A stretch of DNA of 64,000 nt from Peromyscus leucopus (GCF_004664715.2 NC_051069.1:5572001-5636000); one strand, 5' to 3'. Counted from the stretch's first letter, positions 21,346 through 32,897 are shown. Notes: generated by a model not told the origin, from the sequence alone. Numbers and translations are program-made.

Positions 21346-22199
21346 GTGAGTTCAGAGGATTAGTGCCCAACTGGAAGTGCATAGAACACACACTACTGTG
21401 CAAAGAGAATGTGTACCAATGACTTAGGATGCCTCAGAGAGAGAACCTCCCCTGGGGGAGGGGAAGCTGTGAGAAATGGGGCTGGGAGGGCAATCAAAAT
21501 GTCAGAGAAAGAAAAGGATTCCAGCCCCGAAGAAAGACTCGAGGATGGAAAAGGAGACCGGAGTACTGTAATGAAGAGGGATGCTCATGCGGTAGGGAAG
21601 ACCAATGGATCTGGTACCCAAAGATCCCTGCTTTCCAGTCAAGGAGTCTGGTCTTTACGTGTAGGTGGTGGAGACCACTGAAGAGCTTGCTGAGGGCTGG
21701 CCCCATTACGGAGGGCAATGATAAAAAGCAGAGGAGTGAGAAGAGAAGGGGCCTGCCTTGGGACAAGGTGAAGGTGATTCCCTGGGGAGCCTCTCCACAG
21801 AGCTGCCTAGGAAGCTGCTGAGAGCAGAGACAAGCCTGAGACTACAGAGAAGGCCCCAGCTGGAGGCTAGAGTCAGGGAATGGAGAACCTCTCATAATGG
21901 CGAGAGTCCCCGGAGAGCACAATGAGAAAGCCACAGGAAGGCCTCCACCCCAGTAGAGGGCCTTCACTTCCAGGCACAACTTAGCCCCAGGGTGGTCCAA
22001 GACCAAGAGACGTCACCCGTCACCCATCATCTAGCCTTCCTTCCCCTGGGACTTGCTTTTCCCACTATCCAACTGTGACCCCAGGTCTGCCTGGAGCGAA
22101 ATTAGGCCCTGGGGTTTATCACGCTATCTACCAGACAAGCCTCCTGGGAAGGAAACTGACTGGGATTTCCTGCTTCCCTAGTCACTTCCCAAATGTGTC
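21346..22199. other. Unique sequence
   Basis: Purine-rich and relatively GC-balanced. Frames on both strands (21409-21821 plus, 21494-21766 minus) lack known domains. Confidence 0.35.
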
Positions 22200-22295
22200 T
22201 TGGGGGTTGGGGGCTTAGGTCAGTGATACAATGCTGGCCTAACACTCTATGTGGGGGGGGGCTCTAGAGCTGAGCCCCAGCGGCACAAAATTAAG
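22200..22295 (+). mobile_element. ID-like fragment
   Basis: Head 'gggggcttaggtcagtgata' and 'gctgagccccagcggcac' retain the ID order. Confidence 0.5.
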
Positions 22296-22328
22296 CAAAC
22301 CAAAAGTGCCTTAGAAACTCTCAACAAA

Positions 22329-22515
22329 GCCGAGTGGTGATGATGCACTCCTTTAATCCCAACATGTGGAAGGCAAAGGCAGGCAAATCTTGGCGAATTC
22401 AAGGCCAGCCTGGTCTACAGAGCAAGTTAAAGGACAGCCAGGGTCACACAGAGAAGCCTGTTTTGTTTGTTGTTTGTTTGTTTTGTTTGTTTGTTTGTTG
22501 GTTGGTTGGTTTTTG
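22329..22515 (+). mobile_element. B1 SINE with (GTTT)n
   Basis: 'cactcctttaatcccaacat', 'aaggccagcctggtctacag', 'gtcacacagagaagcctg'. A GTTT repeat instead of an A tail follows at 22463-22515, so the tail may have been replaced by an inverted insertion. Confidence 0.8.
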
Positions 22516-22954
22516 GGGGGAGACCAGAAAGATAGAAAGAGAAAGAAAAAAAACTCTCAACCAACAGGGCCCTATTTCTGCCTCTAGAGCTCTAAAAAAT
22601 GGTGGGTGAATTTAGAGCCATTGTCCTTAGAGCATGCTGGGTAGAGAGGACAAAGTGAACTATCCCCTGGGCCCACTTCCCCGCCTCCCTGGGTTACACC
22701 AAATTCTCTCCTCCTGTGTCAGTGTTTAGCCACGGAGAAGCAGACAGCACCGTGTCCCCTGGTGTGGGTAAGATTCAGGTATTTATCGGGGTCCAGCTTA
22801 CTGATCCTTAAATACTTTTCTGTGTTCCCACCTGCCACCCTGTTTTGATGACTTCCATGTTTGCCTCGTTCGTGGTCAGGCTCCTAAGACGAGTCTGGTG
22901 TTTCCAAAAGCCAGGAGGGTTTCTGTGACTGAGACCGGGTGGGTCTTCACTGTA
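22516..22954. other. Unique sequence
   Basis: Nothing recognised. Confidence 0.35.
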
Positions 22955-23155
22955 GAGGAGGATTCTGCGGACTGCCTGTGTGAGCTTGCAACCTTTCCCC
23001 TCTCACTAGCTGTGACCACGACCTTGCCTGGAGTCCTCCATCTGTAAAGCGAGAATATCGAAGCACAGTCCCACGGGGATGTGATGTAAAAATGTGCTCA
23101 TTTACGTAAAAGTCTCCACAGCCGTGTCTGGCACACAGCAGACATGCAATAAGAA
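22955..23155 (-). mobile_element. MIR remnant
   Basis: 'accttgcctggagtcctcca', 'tctgtaaagcgagaatatcg' and 'gtctggcacacagcagacat' give a convincing reversed MIR. Confidence 0.65.
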
Positions 23156-23168
23156 TTAGCTAGAACTG

Positions 23169-23460
23169 GAGGCTGGAGAGATGACTCACCTGATAAAGTG
23201 CTCGTCCCACGAGCAGGAGGACCTGACTTCAGATCGCCAGCGCTCATGTCAAAAGTGGGGTGTGGCAGCACATAGCTGAAATCCCACTGCTGGGGAGGTA
23301 AAGACCGGCAGATCCGGGGGTGCACTGGCCGTCCAGCCTAGCAGAATCAGTGAGCTCCCGGTTGGGAGAGATCCTGACTCAAAATGAATGTGGGGAGTGA
23401 TTGAACACCTGACATTGATTTCTGCCCTCTACCTCTGCACCCCCAAAAGACACACACCCC
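23169..23460 (+). mobile_element. RSINE1-like SINE
   Basis: 'ctggagagatgactcacctg', 'cctgacttcagatcgccagc', 'gaaatcccactgctgggg', 'ctctacctctgcacccccaa' in the order expected of RSINE1-like copies. Confidence 0.75.
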
Positions 23461-23721
23461 CGCATCACTCTGTTCCTGCTCCTCCACTGAGAGGTTCTGG
23501 GTGTCTCTTCTTTAACAGACAGCTCCCAGCTCACAGTTATACAGCAAGCCAAGGAGAAAGCAGACACTCACCTGCTTGTCCACAGCCATTCTGCTACTTT
23601 TCACCTGGCTCCATCTCAGGATGTGTCCGGCACCTGCAGAGAACCCTTCAAGAACAATTTACGCTCAGCCCCCAACTCACCTGGGCCACATATTGAAAAT
23701 GTGTAGTGAGGGGAACAGGCG

Positions 23722-23994
23722 TACTTGTGGGCTCATGTATGCACATGGGGGCCTGTGCATGTGGAGACTGAGGTTTATGTTAGAAATCATCATCCATTAC
23801 TCTTCCACTTTATTCAACGAGGTAGCATCTCTCAAGCAAACCCAGAGCTCAAATATACAGTTCTTCTCACTAGCCAACACGCTCTAGGGATCCCCTGTCT
23901 CTATCTTCTAACACTAGAATTGCAGGCAGGCTGCCACACCCACCTTGGAATCCAAGCTCTGAGTCTGTCAACCACTGGGCCATCTCCCCAGCTC
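23722..23994 (-). mobile_element. RSINE1-like SINE
   Basis: 'tgtggagactgaggtttatg' at the left and 'accactgggccatctcccca' at the right are the reversed tail and head. Confidence 0.65.
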
Positions 23995-24002
23995 CACTTT
24001 GT

Positions 24003-24224
24003 TTTCTGAGACGGGGTCTCTCACTTGGACCTGGAGCTTGTCGAGTAGGCTAGACTTGCTGGGCAGTAAGCTCCGGTCATCTGCCCGTCTCTACCTCTGG
24101 AGGGCTGGGATTGCAAGCGTGTACTAACACACCCTGTTTTCATATGTGTGGGTGCTGCGTCTCAAACACAGGTCCTCCTGCTTACAATAGCAAGTACTTT
24201 AAGAACTGAGCCATCTCCCCAGCC
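24003..24224 (-). mobile_element. B4/RSINE1-like SINE
   Basis: 'tctgagacggggtctctcac', 'ggctgggattgcaagcgtgt', 'aactgagccatctccccagc', directly beside another minus-strand copy. Confidence 0.7.
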
Positions 24225-24802
24225 TGATGATTCAACAGCACTTTGATAAGCACAGCCAGCCCATGCTCCAACCAGGTGATTCTGAACCAAGTGGTCCCCG
24301 CTTTGAAAGAAGTCTTTGAAGGCTGCCGATGGGCTACACTCGCACAGCTGCTAGATCCCTGGAAATGGCTGCAGTTCCCACACAGCGTTTTAGGAATTTA
24401 CATTTCTTCATCCTTTCACCCTGGGAAGGAATGATACCCTTTCAGACAAAAAACAAAAACAAAAACAAAAACAAAAACCACCACCTGTGCCCCTGCACAT
24501 CTGCAGGCCATCCAACCCTGGGATTATCATTCCACTGGACATTGTTCACTGAAGTAGAAGAAGTAGAAGCTGCCAGGGGGATTGTGGGTAACTTTGCTCC
24601 TCAGACATCAGCTTCTGCAAATGTACCTAGTAGTGACAGTTACTGCTGCTCGAGAGGCCTCCGTCTCGAGTTCCCAACAAGCGATCGCAGCATGACCTCT
24701 CACTCATCTGGGGAGAGACAAAGACAATAGTGGAGCCTGTTTGAAGGAAGAACAAATATTCGTGGAGCAGTTTGTGGAGGTGGTTCAAAGAACTATTGTC
24801 CT

Positions 24803-24807
<5 letters not shown>
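24225..24807. other. Unique sequence with (CAAAAA)n
   Basis: A CAAAAA array lies at 24446-24478. 'ccaaccaggtgattctgaac' near 24270 faintly resembles a MER5-type hAT fragment. The rest is unknown. Confidence 0.35.
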
Positions 24808-24855
<48 letters not shown>

Positions 24856-25145
24856 TGCACATGTGTAGGCACAGGTGCCCACGTGGGCATGGAGGCCAGA
24901 GAGGGATGTTAGGTGCCTTGCCCTATGGTTCTTCCCCGTGTGCCCTTGAGACAGACGCTCTCACTGTGCCTGGGCTGTAGCCAAGAAGCCTCAGAAATCC
25001 TCCTGCCTCCACCAACCAAAGCTCTGGGATTACAGGCACATGTGGCCATGTCTGGATTTTTCACATTGGGTGCTGGGGTTTCGAACTCAGGTCCCATGCT
25101 TGCACAGGAAAGTGTTTGGTTTTACCTGCTGAACCATTTCCCCAG
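24808..25145 (-). mobile_element. RSINE1-like SINE with (TG)n tail
   Basis: (TG)23 at 24808-24853, then 'gggcatggaggccagagagg', 'gctctgggattacaggcac' and 'gctgaaccatttccccagct'. Confidence 0.8.
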
Positions 25146-25927
25146 CTCAGGACTGTGGCTCCTTATGCCTTCTTATCAATGGACTACAGCTAAGATTAGG
25201 TATCTTCTGGGAAAGAATGCATAACCAAACTTTGTAAGTGATCAGCTTGGATATGTGATTTGAAAGAGTTGACGGAAGTCATTCCTCTTTGGCACATTGC
25301 ATTTAGGGATATTTTGGGAGCCCTGTCCACGTCTCTGCTCTTGGCTTTCTCCTGCCTACAGCTTGTGCCCAGGCTCAGGCACACTCCTTTGCATCTCTGT
25401 GTTTTGTCACACAGAGATATCACAATGTCTGCTGACAGGATCAGGCTGGCAATAAGTCTCAGAGGGTGGAGGCACTGTCATAAAAAACTGGAGAGCAGAC
25501 TTTGATGCCCAAAACCCACATAAAGGTGGAAGGAGAGGACAGATGACCTAAAGTTTTCCTCTGATCCATGTGCTTACTGGCACACACCCCTCCCCATCAT
25601 CATCATCACAGTAAATATTTTGAAAGAAAAAGAGCAATAAACGTTATAGGGGTATATATAAACTATGTCAATAATCACAGATATACATTAAATTAATCTG
25701 CTACATGTCCTCTCACACACAAACACACACACATACAGGCATTCATACTAAATAAAGGAGAAATTTCCAGACTAAGCATAATAACTTGAAATAAATAATT
25801 ACTGAACACTTCTTTTGTGCTAGGCACTGTGCTAATACCTAGAATCCAGCTAGCATCTATTCACAAAAGACTTTCAAAAATCAAGCACAGGAAAAGATTT
25901 AAGCTAAAGAAATCAGGAGTGATGCTC
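25146..25927. other. Unique sequence with a MIR remnant
   Basis: MIR-like words 'tactgaacacttcttttgtg' and 'ctaggcactgtgctaatacc' at 25800-25840 (plus). 25440-25610 has weak B3/RSINE-like tail wording. Confidence 0.4.
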
Positions 25928-26082
25928 AGCACAGTGACACACATCTTTGATCCCAGCACTCCGGAGGCAGAGGTAGACACATCTCTGTGAGTTCAAGACT
26001 GCCCTGATCTACATAGTGAATCCCAGGCTAGTCAAGGCTGCATAGTGAGACCTGATCTCAAAGAAAAAAAAGCAAACAAACA
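25928..26082 (+). mobile_element. B1 SINE
   Basis: 'catctttgatcccagcactc', 'ggcagaggtagacacatctc', 'gtgagacctgatctcaaag' with an A-rich tail; moderately diverged. Confidence 0.85.
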
Positions 26083-26108
26083 TTAAAAATAACAACAGCA
26101 GCAAAATT

Positions 26109-26285
26109 AGGGTCGGGAGACAGCTCAGCAGTTAAGAGCTCTTGCTGTTCTTGCAGAGGACCTGAGTGTGGTTCCAAAGATCCACATGAGGCAACTCACA
26201 ACAATTTTTAACTCCATGCTCTAGGGGGATCAGGGGATCAGGAGGGGATCCTCTTCTAGCCTTCTTAGGCAACCATAAACACATG

Positions 26286-26326
<41 letters not shown>

Positions 26327-26345
26327 AGTAAAACTGAATCTTCTT
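26109..26345 (+). mobile_element. B3 SINE with (CA)n
   Basis: 'gacagctcagcagttaagag', 'ttgcagaggacctgagtgtg', CA repeats at 26287-26324 and an AATTAAG tail. Confidence 0.85.
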
Positions 26346-26869
26346 TAATTAAGAAAAAAAAGTAGTTGATACTAACTAGAAGAAACAGATTTAGCAATAC
26401 CAATAAATAAATTTATCAATAATAATAATTTATCAATATTTATTATTGAAATAAAATAAATCTTACTACAAAACATGGATAATATTAATAAACAACTTAC
26501 TACTACTAATAATAATTACTATCCTGAAGCTATATGTACCTTACAACATATCTGCAAAATATATAAAGCAAAAGCTGGAAAAATTTAGCCAACTGTGGTA
26601 CACCTGTAATTTTTGCCCTCACAGAGCTGAGGCAGGATTGTTATGAGTTCAAGGCCAACCTCCGCTATACAGCGAGAAAGCTACTGTCTCAAAAAATTGC
26701 AAAATTTATTTTCAAAATGGTATTGTTGATAATGCACAATCAACATTTAGTAACTTCTCTTAGCAAGTATTTAAATAATAGCAACAAAAAAAGTGAAGCA
26801 ACTAGAAGATGTGAGCCACAGTTCACTATAGAGGCTCCCATAGCAGAAAAAATAGCTTTTCCTTTTTGT
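26346..26869. other. AT-rich block with a B1-like fragment
   Basis: AATAAT/TTATT-rich sequence. 26587-26697 is an old plus-strand B1/B4 arm ('gctgaggcaggattgttatg', 'ctactgtctcaaaaaa'). Confidence 0.5.
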
Positions 26870-27260
26870 TTTCTGTTTTATTAGCACGCATCCACTGTAT
26901 AAACAAAAGGTTTCTTTGTGACATTTTCATACAAGTGTATCATGTACTTTGATCAAACTGACCCTTCCTTACCCTCTCTTTCCCCTCCTCTTCTCTCTAG
27001 CAATCTCTTTCTTTTTTCCAAATCCCTTTCTTTTCTCACGGCTTTTTAAAAATGTATTTTCTCCATATGACTGACATCGTGGTATCTGCTGTCCTGGCTT
27101 GTTTTGCTTATCGTGATCTCCAGTGTCATCCATTTTTCTGCACCTGGTATGACTTCATTCTTTATGGCTGAATAAAACTCCATTGTAGATACATGCAACA
27201 TTTTCTTTATCCATTCCTCTGCCTGTGGACACCTAGGCTAATTCCATAACTTGCCTACTG
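26870..27260 (-). mobile_element. L1 3' fragment: 3' UTR and end of ORF2
   Basis: On the plus strand a T-rich tail is followed by the Lx-type UTR ('gtgtatcatgtactttgatc'). Next comes 'gtgatctccagtgtcatcca' and 'tttatggctgaataaaactc', the reversed 3' end of L1 ORF2. It is heavily mutated and non-coding. Confidence 0.7.
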
Positions 27261-27299
27261 AATAAGCAGCCTTTCAAGTACATACTTAACAGGAATTAA

Positions 27300-27540
27300 C
27301 CTTGTACCCAGAGTCACCAAGGAAATACCGAAGAACACTAAGGAACCAACAGTATCCAGGACACATTCTCTGACCTCAGTGCAGTAAAACTGTCAGTAAG
27401 AAAAGTATCCCCACACCAGCCTACATGTTAAGAAAGCTTGTAAATGCACTTGTAAAGAATAAAAAGAATAGCCGTAAATTACAAACTATAACTCAAGGAT
27501 AATAAAATATCTTCTAGTAAAATAGTGAAGAACAAATACA
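27300..27540 (+). mobile_element. L1 ORF2 fragment, opposite orientation
   Basis: 'cattctctgacctcagtgca' and 'gtaaaactgtcagtaagaaa' match, in plus orientation, the ORF2 segment at the end of the endonuclease domain. This is opposite to the adjoining L1 3' end. The match is from memory. Confidence 0.45.
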
Positions 27541-27834
27541 TAAACGTGATGACTTTCCCACAAAAAGGCCATGGCATGGGGACATCCCAGCAGGGTGGTT
27601 CTGAAACAGCAGAGGTGAATCCTTAAAACTAGGCCAGCGGGAGATATGTTTGGGGCATGCTGGACCACACTGCGTTTCAAATACCTTCTGTTCTTTCATG
27701 CATCTCCCCTGTGGCTGCCTCTGGCTGGATGCTCCTCCTCCTCCCTGCACCTGGACCCACTCACCCAATCCAGCTCCTGCCTCTAATCCTTTGGCTCACA
27801 AAGGACTTAAAGCATCTTTCTTTTAGAGAGTTGT

Positions 27835-27889
<55 letters not shown>

Positions 27890-28332
27890 ACAGAAGTCAG
27901 CCTCTGGGTTTGTTACTCAGGAACTGCTGTACGTCTTGGTTTGGTTTGGTTTTATTTTTTTCTTCAAGACAGAGTTTCTCTGTGTAGCTCTGGCTGTCCT
28001 AGAACTCACTCTGTAGACCAGACTGGCCTCAAACTCACCTGCCTGTGAGTTCCACCTGCCTCTACCTCCTGAGGGCTGGGATGAAAGGCGTGTGCCACCA
28101 CCGCCCAGCCCATCTCGTGTTTTGAGATCAGGCTCTCACTGGAACCTGGGGCTCACAGATCAGGCTAGGCTAGGTGTCCAGGGAACCCTGGAGTCCTCTG
28201 TCTTGTCTCCCCAGCACTGAGATTATGTCTGTAGCACCACCGTTCAGTTCTTTGTGCGGGTTCTGGAAACCGAGCTTAGCTCCTCAAGCTAGCACAGGCA
28301 GCAGTGGACTGGCTGAGCCCTCTTCCCAGCCC
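27835..28332 (-). mobile_element. RSINE1-like SINE with (GT)n, interrupted by B1
   Basis: GT repeats (27835-27888) and 'cagaagtcagcctctgggtt' form the reversed tail. 28113-28332 ('gatcaggctctcactggaac' to 'tggctgagccctcttcccag') forms the head. Confidence 0.7.
27950..28110 (-). mobile_element. B1 SINE nested in RSINE1-like element
   Basis: 'cagagtttctctgtgtagct', 'ccagactggcctcaaactc', 'gatgaaaggcgtgtgccacc'. An inserted 'tgcctgtgagttccacc' duplication lies in the middle. Confidence 0.85.
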
Positions 28333-29067
28333 CCAGATCACTTTCCAGTCTCAGGCAGTTCTTGCTTCAGACAAACGCCTTGAGTGGCCGCAAAACCTAG
28401 GGAGAAGGGCTGTCTCCTAGTCCCGTCTTTACAGTGGGGCCTGGCAGTGTTCAGTCCTTGTGGAGAGACCTCGGGGGCCTGCATCCCCATCCCACATCTT
28501 TAATTGGCTGGAGCCATGTATGTGGGCAGGCCAGCCTGCTGTGGCTGGAGGGAAGATTCCATCCTGGATTTCTGGTTCTACAAAAGCTGCCTCTATTTGT
28601 GTTCTAGAGAGAGCCAAGAGCCACATTCCTACCGTATATTGCTCACCACTCCTGAAACCACAGCAAAAATCAATGTCACCAAGAGGCCACTTCAAATCAC
28701 AGCCCAAGGCTTCCAATAGGTTCTGTGTTCCTGGAAGTCTGTACATTTGGAAGCTGGGCCCAAATCCTGCCTAGATATTTGGCATTTACCTGCTTTTAAA
28801 GGAAAGAGTAAGATTTCACTCGGGGAAAGGCAAAACCTCATTAGGCTATCGTTTATCTTCCCAGGGAGCCACTTTGCCTGGTGTGAACTGAACCTTCAAA
28901 CACAACCTCCTTCTTGGGGAATGAGCAGGGTAGCTGATGTTGCAATGCCTCTTGGAATAATTTGAGAGCAATTTTGCTATTATTGCCCTCACCATCATCA
29001 CTTCCACCTAGCAATTAGGCTGATAGTATGAAGTCAGCATTTTCAAGCAAATTGTTTTGGTGTGAAG
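28333..29067. other. Unique sequence
   Basis: SINE-free. Overlapping frames at 28429-28774 on both strands show no recognised protein. Confidence 0.35.

Positions 29068-29110
<43 letters not shown>
29068..29110 (+). repeat. (TG)n
   Basis: About 20 TG repeats in otherwise unique sequence, with no SINE body adjoining. Confidence 0.95.
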
Positions 29111-29267
29111 CTGCTTGGGGATTTCAGCTGTCATCATTTCTAGACTGTTGCAGGGGTTAATAATTTAACCACAGGTATGTGCTCCGGCTGAAAGCTGATA
29201 AAGGAGATGGGGAGGGGGTGCTAACCATATGTTTTCCTGTTAATAGGAAGGGACCAACATGACCGTT

Positions 29268-29560
29268 TAGGGACTAGAGACGTGCCTCAGTGGGTAAAGT
29301 GCTTGCCAAGGAAGCTTAAGAACCCGAGTTTGGATCGCCAGCACCCATGTAAAAATGGTGGCATGGTGGCACACATCTGTAACCTCAGCACTAAGGGGAG
29401 GGGACAGGCAGCTCCTAGGGACTTGCCAGTCTAGCTGGAGTGATGTGCTCCATGTTCAGTGAGAGCCCCTGTCTCTAAAAATAGAGGGCCATAGAAGACA
29501 CTTGACATCACCCTCTCTCTGGCCTCTACATGTGCCCTCCTCACTAGTGAGCACACTGAC
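29268..29560 (+). mobile_element. RSINE1-like SINE
   Basis: 'tgcctcagtgggtaaagtgc', 'gagtttggatcgccagcacc', 'gagcccctgtctctaaaaat', 'tctggcctctacatgtgccc'. Confidence 0.75.
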
Positions 29561-29720
29561 ACACAGAGGCCCCGAGATTACGACACTGCCTGTTCCATAT
29601 GGTCACATGAACACAGGGAGTTCAGAAGCTCTGTCTCCCTGGCTGGGCATGTGTGTCAACCCAAAGAAGACCGAGATGAACTTGACTTGAAGCAGTGTAG
29701 GCAGCAGTTGTGATGTGTAT

Positions 29721-29721
<1 letters not shown>

Positions 29722-29760
<39 letters not shown>
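29722..29760 (+). repeat. (CA)n
   Basis: About 18 CA repeats ending CATACACTCACAC. Confidence 0.95.
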
Positions 29761-29762
<2 letters not shown>

Positions 29763-30384
29763 TCACACTTCTAAGGGCCCCATGCTTTAACAGAACAGGC
29801 AAAGTAAAGGAGGAACAATCATCATCAGTGGCCCTCTTTGGAGATCTGCTCCAGATTCACGGACATGGAGGGAAAGTGTGGGAATCCACCAAACCTGAAT
29901 AGGAATCCCAACTGTATATCCCGTGTGGATCTACTCCCTCCTTGCAGAATGGAGACTGGAGCCCTTTCCCCTAGGGAGGGTGTGAGCATTAAGTAAGGTG
30001 AAGTTTACCGAACAAATCCTGGTTTGCAGAAGGGCATTGTGGGTTCAGTAAATAGCCAGCTCCTTTGTCATTATGGGGATTCTATTCTCATTAGCTCATG
30101 TCACCCCAGGAACTGTAGGCAGCCAGGAGGAGGCTCCCCACCCTTGGGATGTCTCTCTACTCTCTCCCCAGGCTCTGGGCAGTAATTTGAGATATCAGCT
30201 GGGGCATTTCTCTTAGAGGACAATGTGTCCTCAAGCTGTCCAAGGCAGAAGCCACAGACTGTGCCCAGAACCTTTATGGGCTGTTTGGATGTGCGTTCCT
30301 TGAGTCTCTCTTTGCTAGGGATTCTGCCTATCTTCCCTGTAGCTCAGTAGGCACTGTCTCTTACATGCACATACATATATGTGT
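29761..30384. other. Unique sequence
   Basis: Nothing recognised. Confidence 0.35.
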
Positions 30385-30396
30385 GAGCATGCGTGT

Positions 30397-30442
<46 letters not shown>
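30385..30442 (+). repeat. (GTGC)/(CA)n compound repeat
   Basis: GAGCATGCGTGTGCG followed by about 22 CA repeats. Confidence 0.95.
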
Positions 30443-30443
<1 letters not shown>

Positions 30444-30584
30444 TTTTTTGAGACTTTGATTCCAATCCAATAAACTGGGGCCATCATTGCAAATCCTCAC
30501 TCAGAAAAGGGATTATAGGGACATAAGTATCTTGTCAATGACTTCCTATCCTAGCCCTATACTTACATTTTTAAAAAACACTTT

Positions 30585-30788
30585 AAGATTTATTTTATGT
30601 GTATGAGTGTTTTGCCTGCATGGATGTATGTGTACATGTGCATGCCTGGTCTCTCAGAGGTTAGAAGAGAGCATTGGATCCCCCTGGAACTGGAGTTATG
30701 GATGGTATGAACTACCATGTGGGTGACAGAAGTCAATCCTGGGTCCTCCACAAGAGCCACAAGTGCTCTTAACTGCTGAGCAGCTCCA
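30585..30788 (-). mobile_element. B3 SINE
   Basis: 'gtgttttgcctgcatggatg', 'ccccctggaactggagttat', 'acaagtgctcttaactgctg', a near-complete reversed B3. Confidence 0.9.
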
Positions 30789-30925
30789 AGGTGACATTTC
30801 AAGCTTTAAAAGAAAGAGGAGAGAGCAATCATCCATAGCTCCACTCACCCAAACCCTTCACTAGCAAACTAACAGTACTTTCTCGTCGGGACCACCAGCC
30901 CTCACATAATGACACAGACACTTCT

Positions 30926-30985
30926 CCTTCTCCTCCTTCTCCTCCTCCTCTTCTTCTTCTTCATTTTTGTTTGTTTGTTTGTTTA
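30926..30985 (+). repeat. (CTCCTT)n pyrimidine tract and (TTTG)n
   Basis: CTCCTTCTCC and TTCTTC runs, then TTTGTTTG, which is the reversed tail of the adjoining B1. Confidence 0.9.
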
Positions 30986-31142
30986 TTTTTGGTATTTTGA
31001 GACAGGGTTTCTCTGTGTTGTTTTGGTGCCTGTCCTAGATCTTGCTCTGTAGACCAGGCTGGCCTCGAACTCACAGAGATCTGCCTGGCTCTGCCTCCCA
31101 AGTGCTAGGATTATTAAAGGGCATGTGCCACCACCGCCCAGC
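30986..31142 (-). mobile_element. B1 SINE
   Basis: 'gagacagggtttctctgtgt', 'gtagaccaggctggcctcg', 'gtgccaccaccgcccagc'; a 4-base ATTA insertion lies at 'ggattattaaagg'. Confidence 0.9.
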
Positions 31143-31465
31143 AACACAGAAACTTCTTATTAATTATGATGGCTTGTCCTTAGCTTAAGCTTGTCCCACT
31201 AGTTCTTATAACTTAAATTAACGTGCTTTTTATTAATCTATGGTCTTTCTTCCACATGGCTCAATTACCTCTACTCTGTACTGTATGTCACCCCTCTTTA
31301 ATATCTCCCTGGCATCTCACTGGTATAATCCTCCTGCCTCAATTCCTCCTCTTCTTCCTTTCTCTCCCTGGAAATTCCACCTATCCCCTCCTGCCCAGCT
31401 ATTGGCCATTCAGCTCTTTATTACACCAATCACAGTAATACATCTTCACCCAGGGTACAATATCC
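31143..31465 (-). mobile_element. Dispersed cricetid/rodent repeat, unnamed
   Basis: The text 'tttaatatctccctggcatc', 'gcccagctattggccattca', 'gctctttattacaccaatca' is familiar to me as interspersed in cricetid genomes. I cannot assign a family, and the orientation is a guess. Confidence 0.35.
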
Positions 31466-31494
31466 CCCACAACAAGCAATAGCACTTGGAAGTT

Positions 31495-31708
31495 TATTTG
31501 TTTTAAGACGAAGTCTTTTAGCTCAGGCTGGCCTCAAACTCACCACGTAGGCAAAGCTGGTCTTGAACTCCCAATCTGCCTGTCTCCACCTCTGGCGTGT
31601 TAGGATTACAGGTACACCAACACACTCAGTTTATGTGGTTCTGGGGATCAAACCCAGGGCTTCATCATGCTAGGCAAGCGGTCTACACACTGAGCCACAA
31701 CCTCAGCC
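31495..31708 (-). mobile_element. B4 SINE
   Basis: 'gaagtcttttagctcaggct', 'gttaggattacaggtacacc', 'ggggatcaaacccagggctt', 'gctaggcaagcggtctacac'. A repeated 'aggctgg...aaactcac' block gives it a dimeric B1 arm. Confidence 0.8.
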
Positions 31709-32217
31709 AGCTGACAGGTCTCTGTGAATATTTTATTCAGTAATATTGATTATCCTATATATTTATATTCATTTATGGGTGCCCAGTTTCTTCCCCTGAC
31801 TTCACGGAGAGGTCATCATCATTTTAACAGCTGTATTACGTTCCCTAAGGCAAGAGCCACCAAGCCTTACGAAACCAACTGGAATCCGAGATCACTGCCA
31901 AAACTTTGCTGTTGTAAATGGCATTAGGAAAGCAAGAAAACCTTCTCTGTCTTCAAGTCATTATCTCAGGAATTATCTTCTTAGAATTGTACATATAATC
32001 TCCCCATAGCACCCATAGTAGATTGGATCTGTTCCCGGAATTAGGGTCATAGCCTGCGGCTTGACAGCCCTAGTAAACCAAGGCCGGCCACCTGTCCTCA
32101 ATAAACCAATTAAAAACACAACGGTGAAAAGCAAGGAAAGCATTACTCAATGTGGCCACACTGGAAAGAAGAACAAACAGGTCTGGTGACACTCGGACCA
32201 AGTCCATCTTTAGGTCT
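31709..32217. other. Unclassified sequence, possibly repeat-derived
   Basis: 31990-32217 ('gcctgcggcttgacagccct', 'tggccacactggaaagaaga') reads like a dispersed retroelement piece, but I cannot name it. The rest is unique. Confidence 0.3.
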
Positions 32218-32399
32218 TTTTTTAAAAATTACATTTATTGATTGATTTGTTCGGGAAGAGGGTGCACCACAGCGTAGGTGTGGTGTCGGAGGACAGCCTC
32301 TGAGTTCTTCTCCCCTTCACCATGTGGGGCTCAGGGATCAAACTCAGGTCCCCAGGCTTGGGAGCAGCTCCCCTGCATGCTGAGCCATCTCACCGGCCT
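32218..32399 (-). mobile_element. B3 SINE
   Basis: 'cagggatcaaactcaggtcc', 'gcatgctgagccatctcacc' and a TTTATTGATTGATT reversed tail. Confidence 0.75.
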
Positions 32400-32715
32400 C
32401 TCTTTGGGGTTTTAATATGAGATTCGAGTTTACATGGAAGATAAGAAGTAAGCAGTCCCGGTCAGGGTGTGGCGGCAGCGGAGCACATCATGACCCATCA
32501 CTGCCTTGGCTCCAGTCTCCCCTCCAAGATGGCCTAACAAGTTGTGTCACATCAGGACTGTGTGACATCTCCTTCAAGAGATACTCTTCCTGTGGCTGGC
32601 ACAGGCTTAGGCTTTCCTTCTTCCAGTGTGAGGTTTCTGGGGAAGCTCCACATCCCTAGGGACCATTCTATCAATAGTCTGATAACCCAGGGGAGAAGCA
32701 CAAATATATCTTAAA
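32400..32715. other. Unique sequence
   Basis: Nothing recognised. Confidence 0.35.
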
Positions 32716-32726
32716 GGATATCTTGG

Positions 32727-32885
32727 GGCGGGCGGTGGTGGCACACGCCTTTAATCCCAGCACTCGGGAAGCAGAGGCAGGCAGATCTCTGTGAGTTCGA
32801 GGCCAGCCTGGGCTACCAAGTGAGCTCCAGGAAAGGCGCAAAGCTACACAAGAGAAACCCTGTCTCGGGGGAAAAAAAAAAAAAA
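32727..32885 (+). mobile_element. Young B1 SINE with TSD
   Basis: Full-length cricetid-type B1 with tail 'ctcgggggaaaaaaaaaa'. The duplication is 'ggatatcttgg' (32716-32726) and 'ggaatatcttgg' (32886-32897), one base apart in length. Confidence 0.95.
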
Positions 32886-32897
32886 GGAATATCTTGG

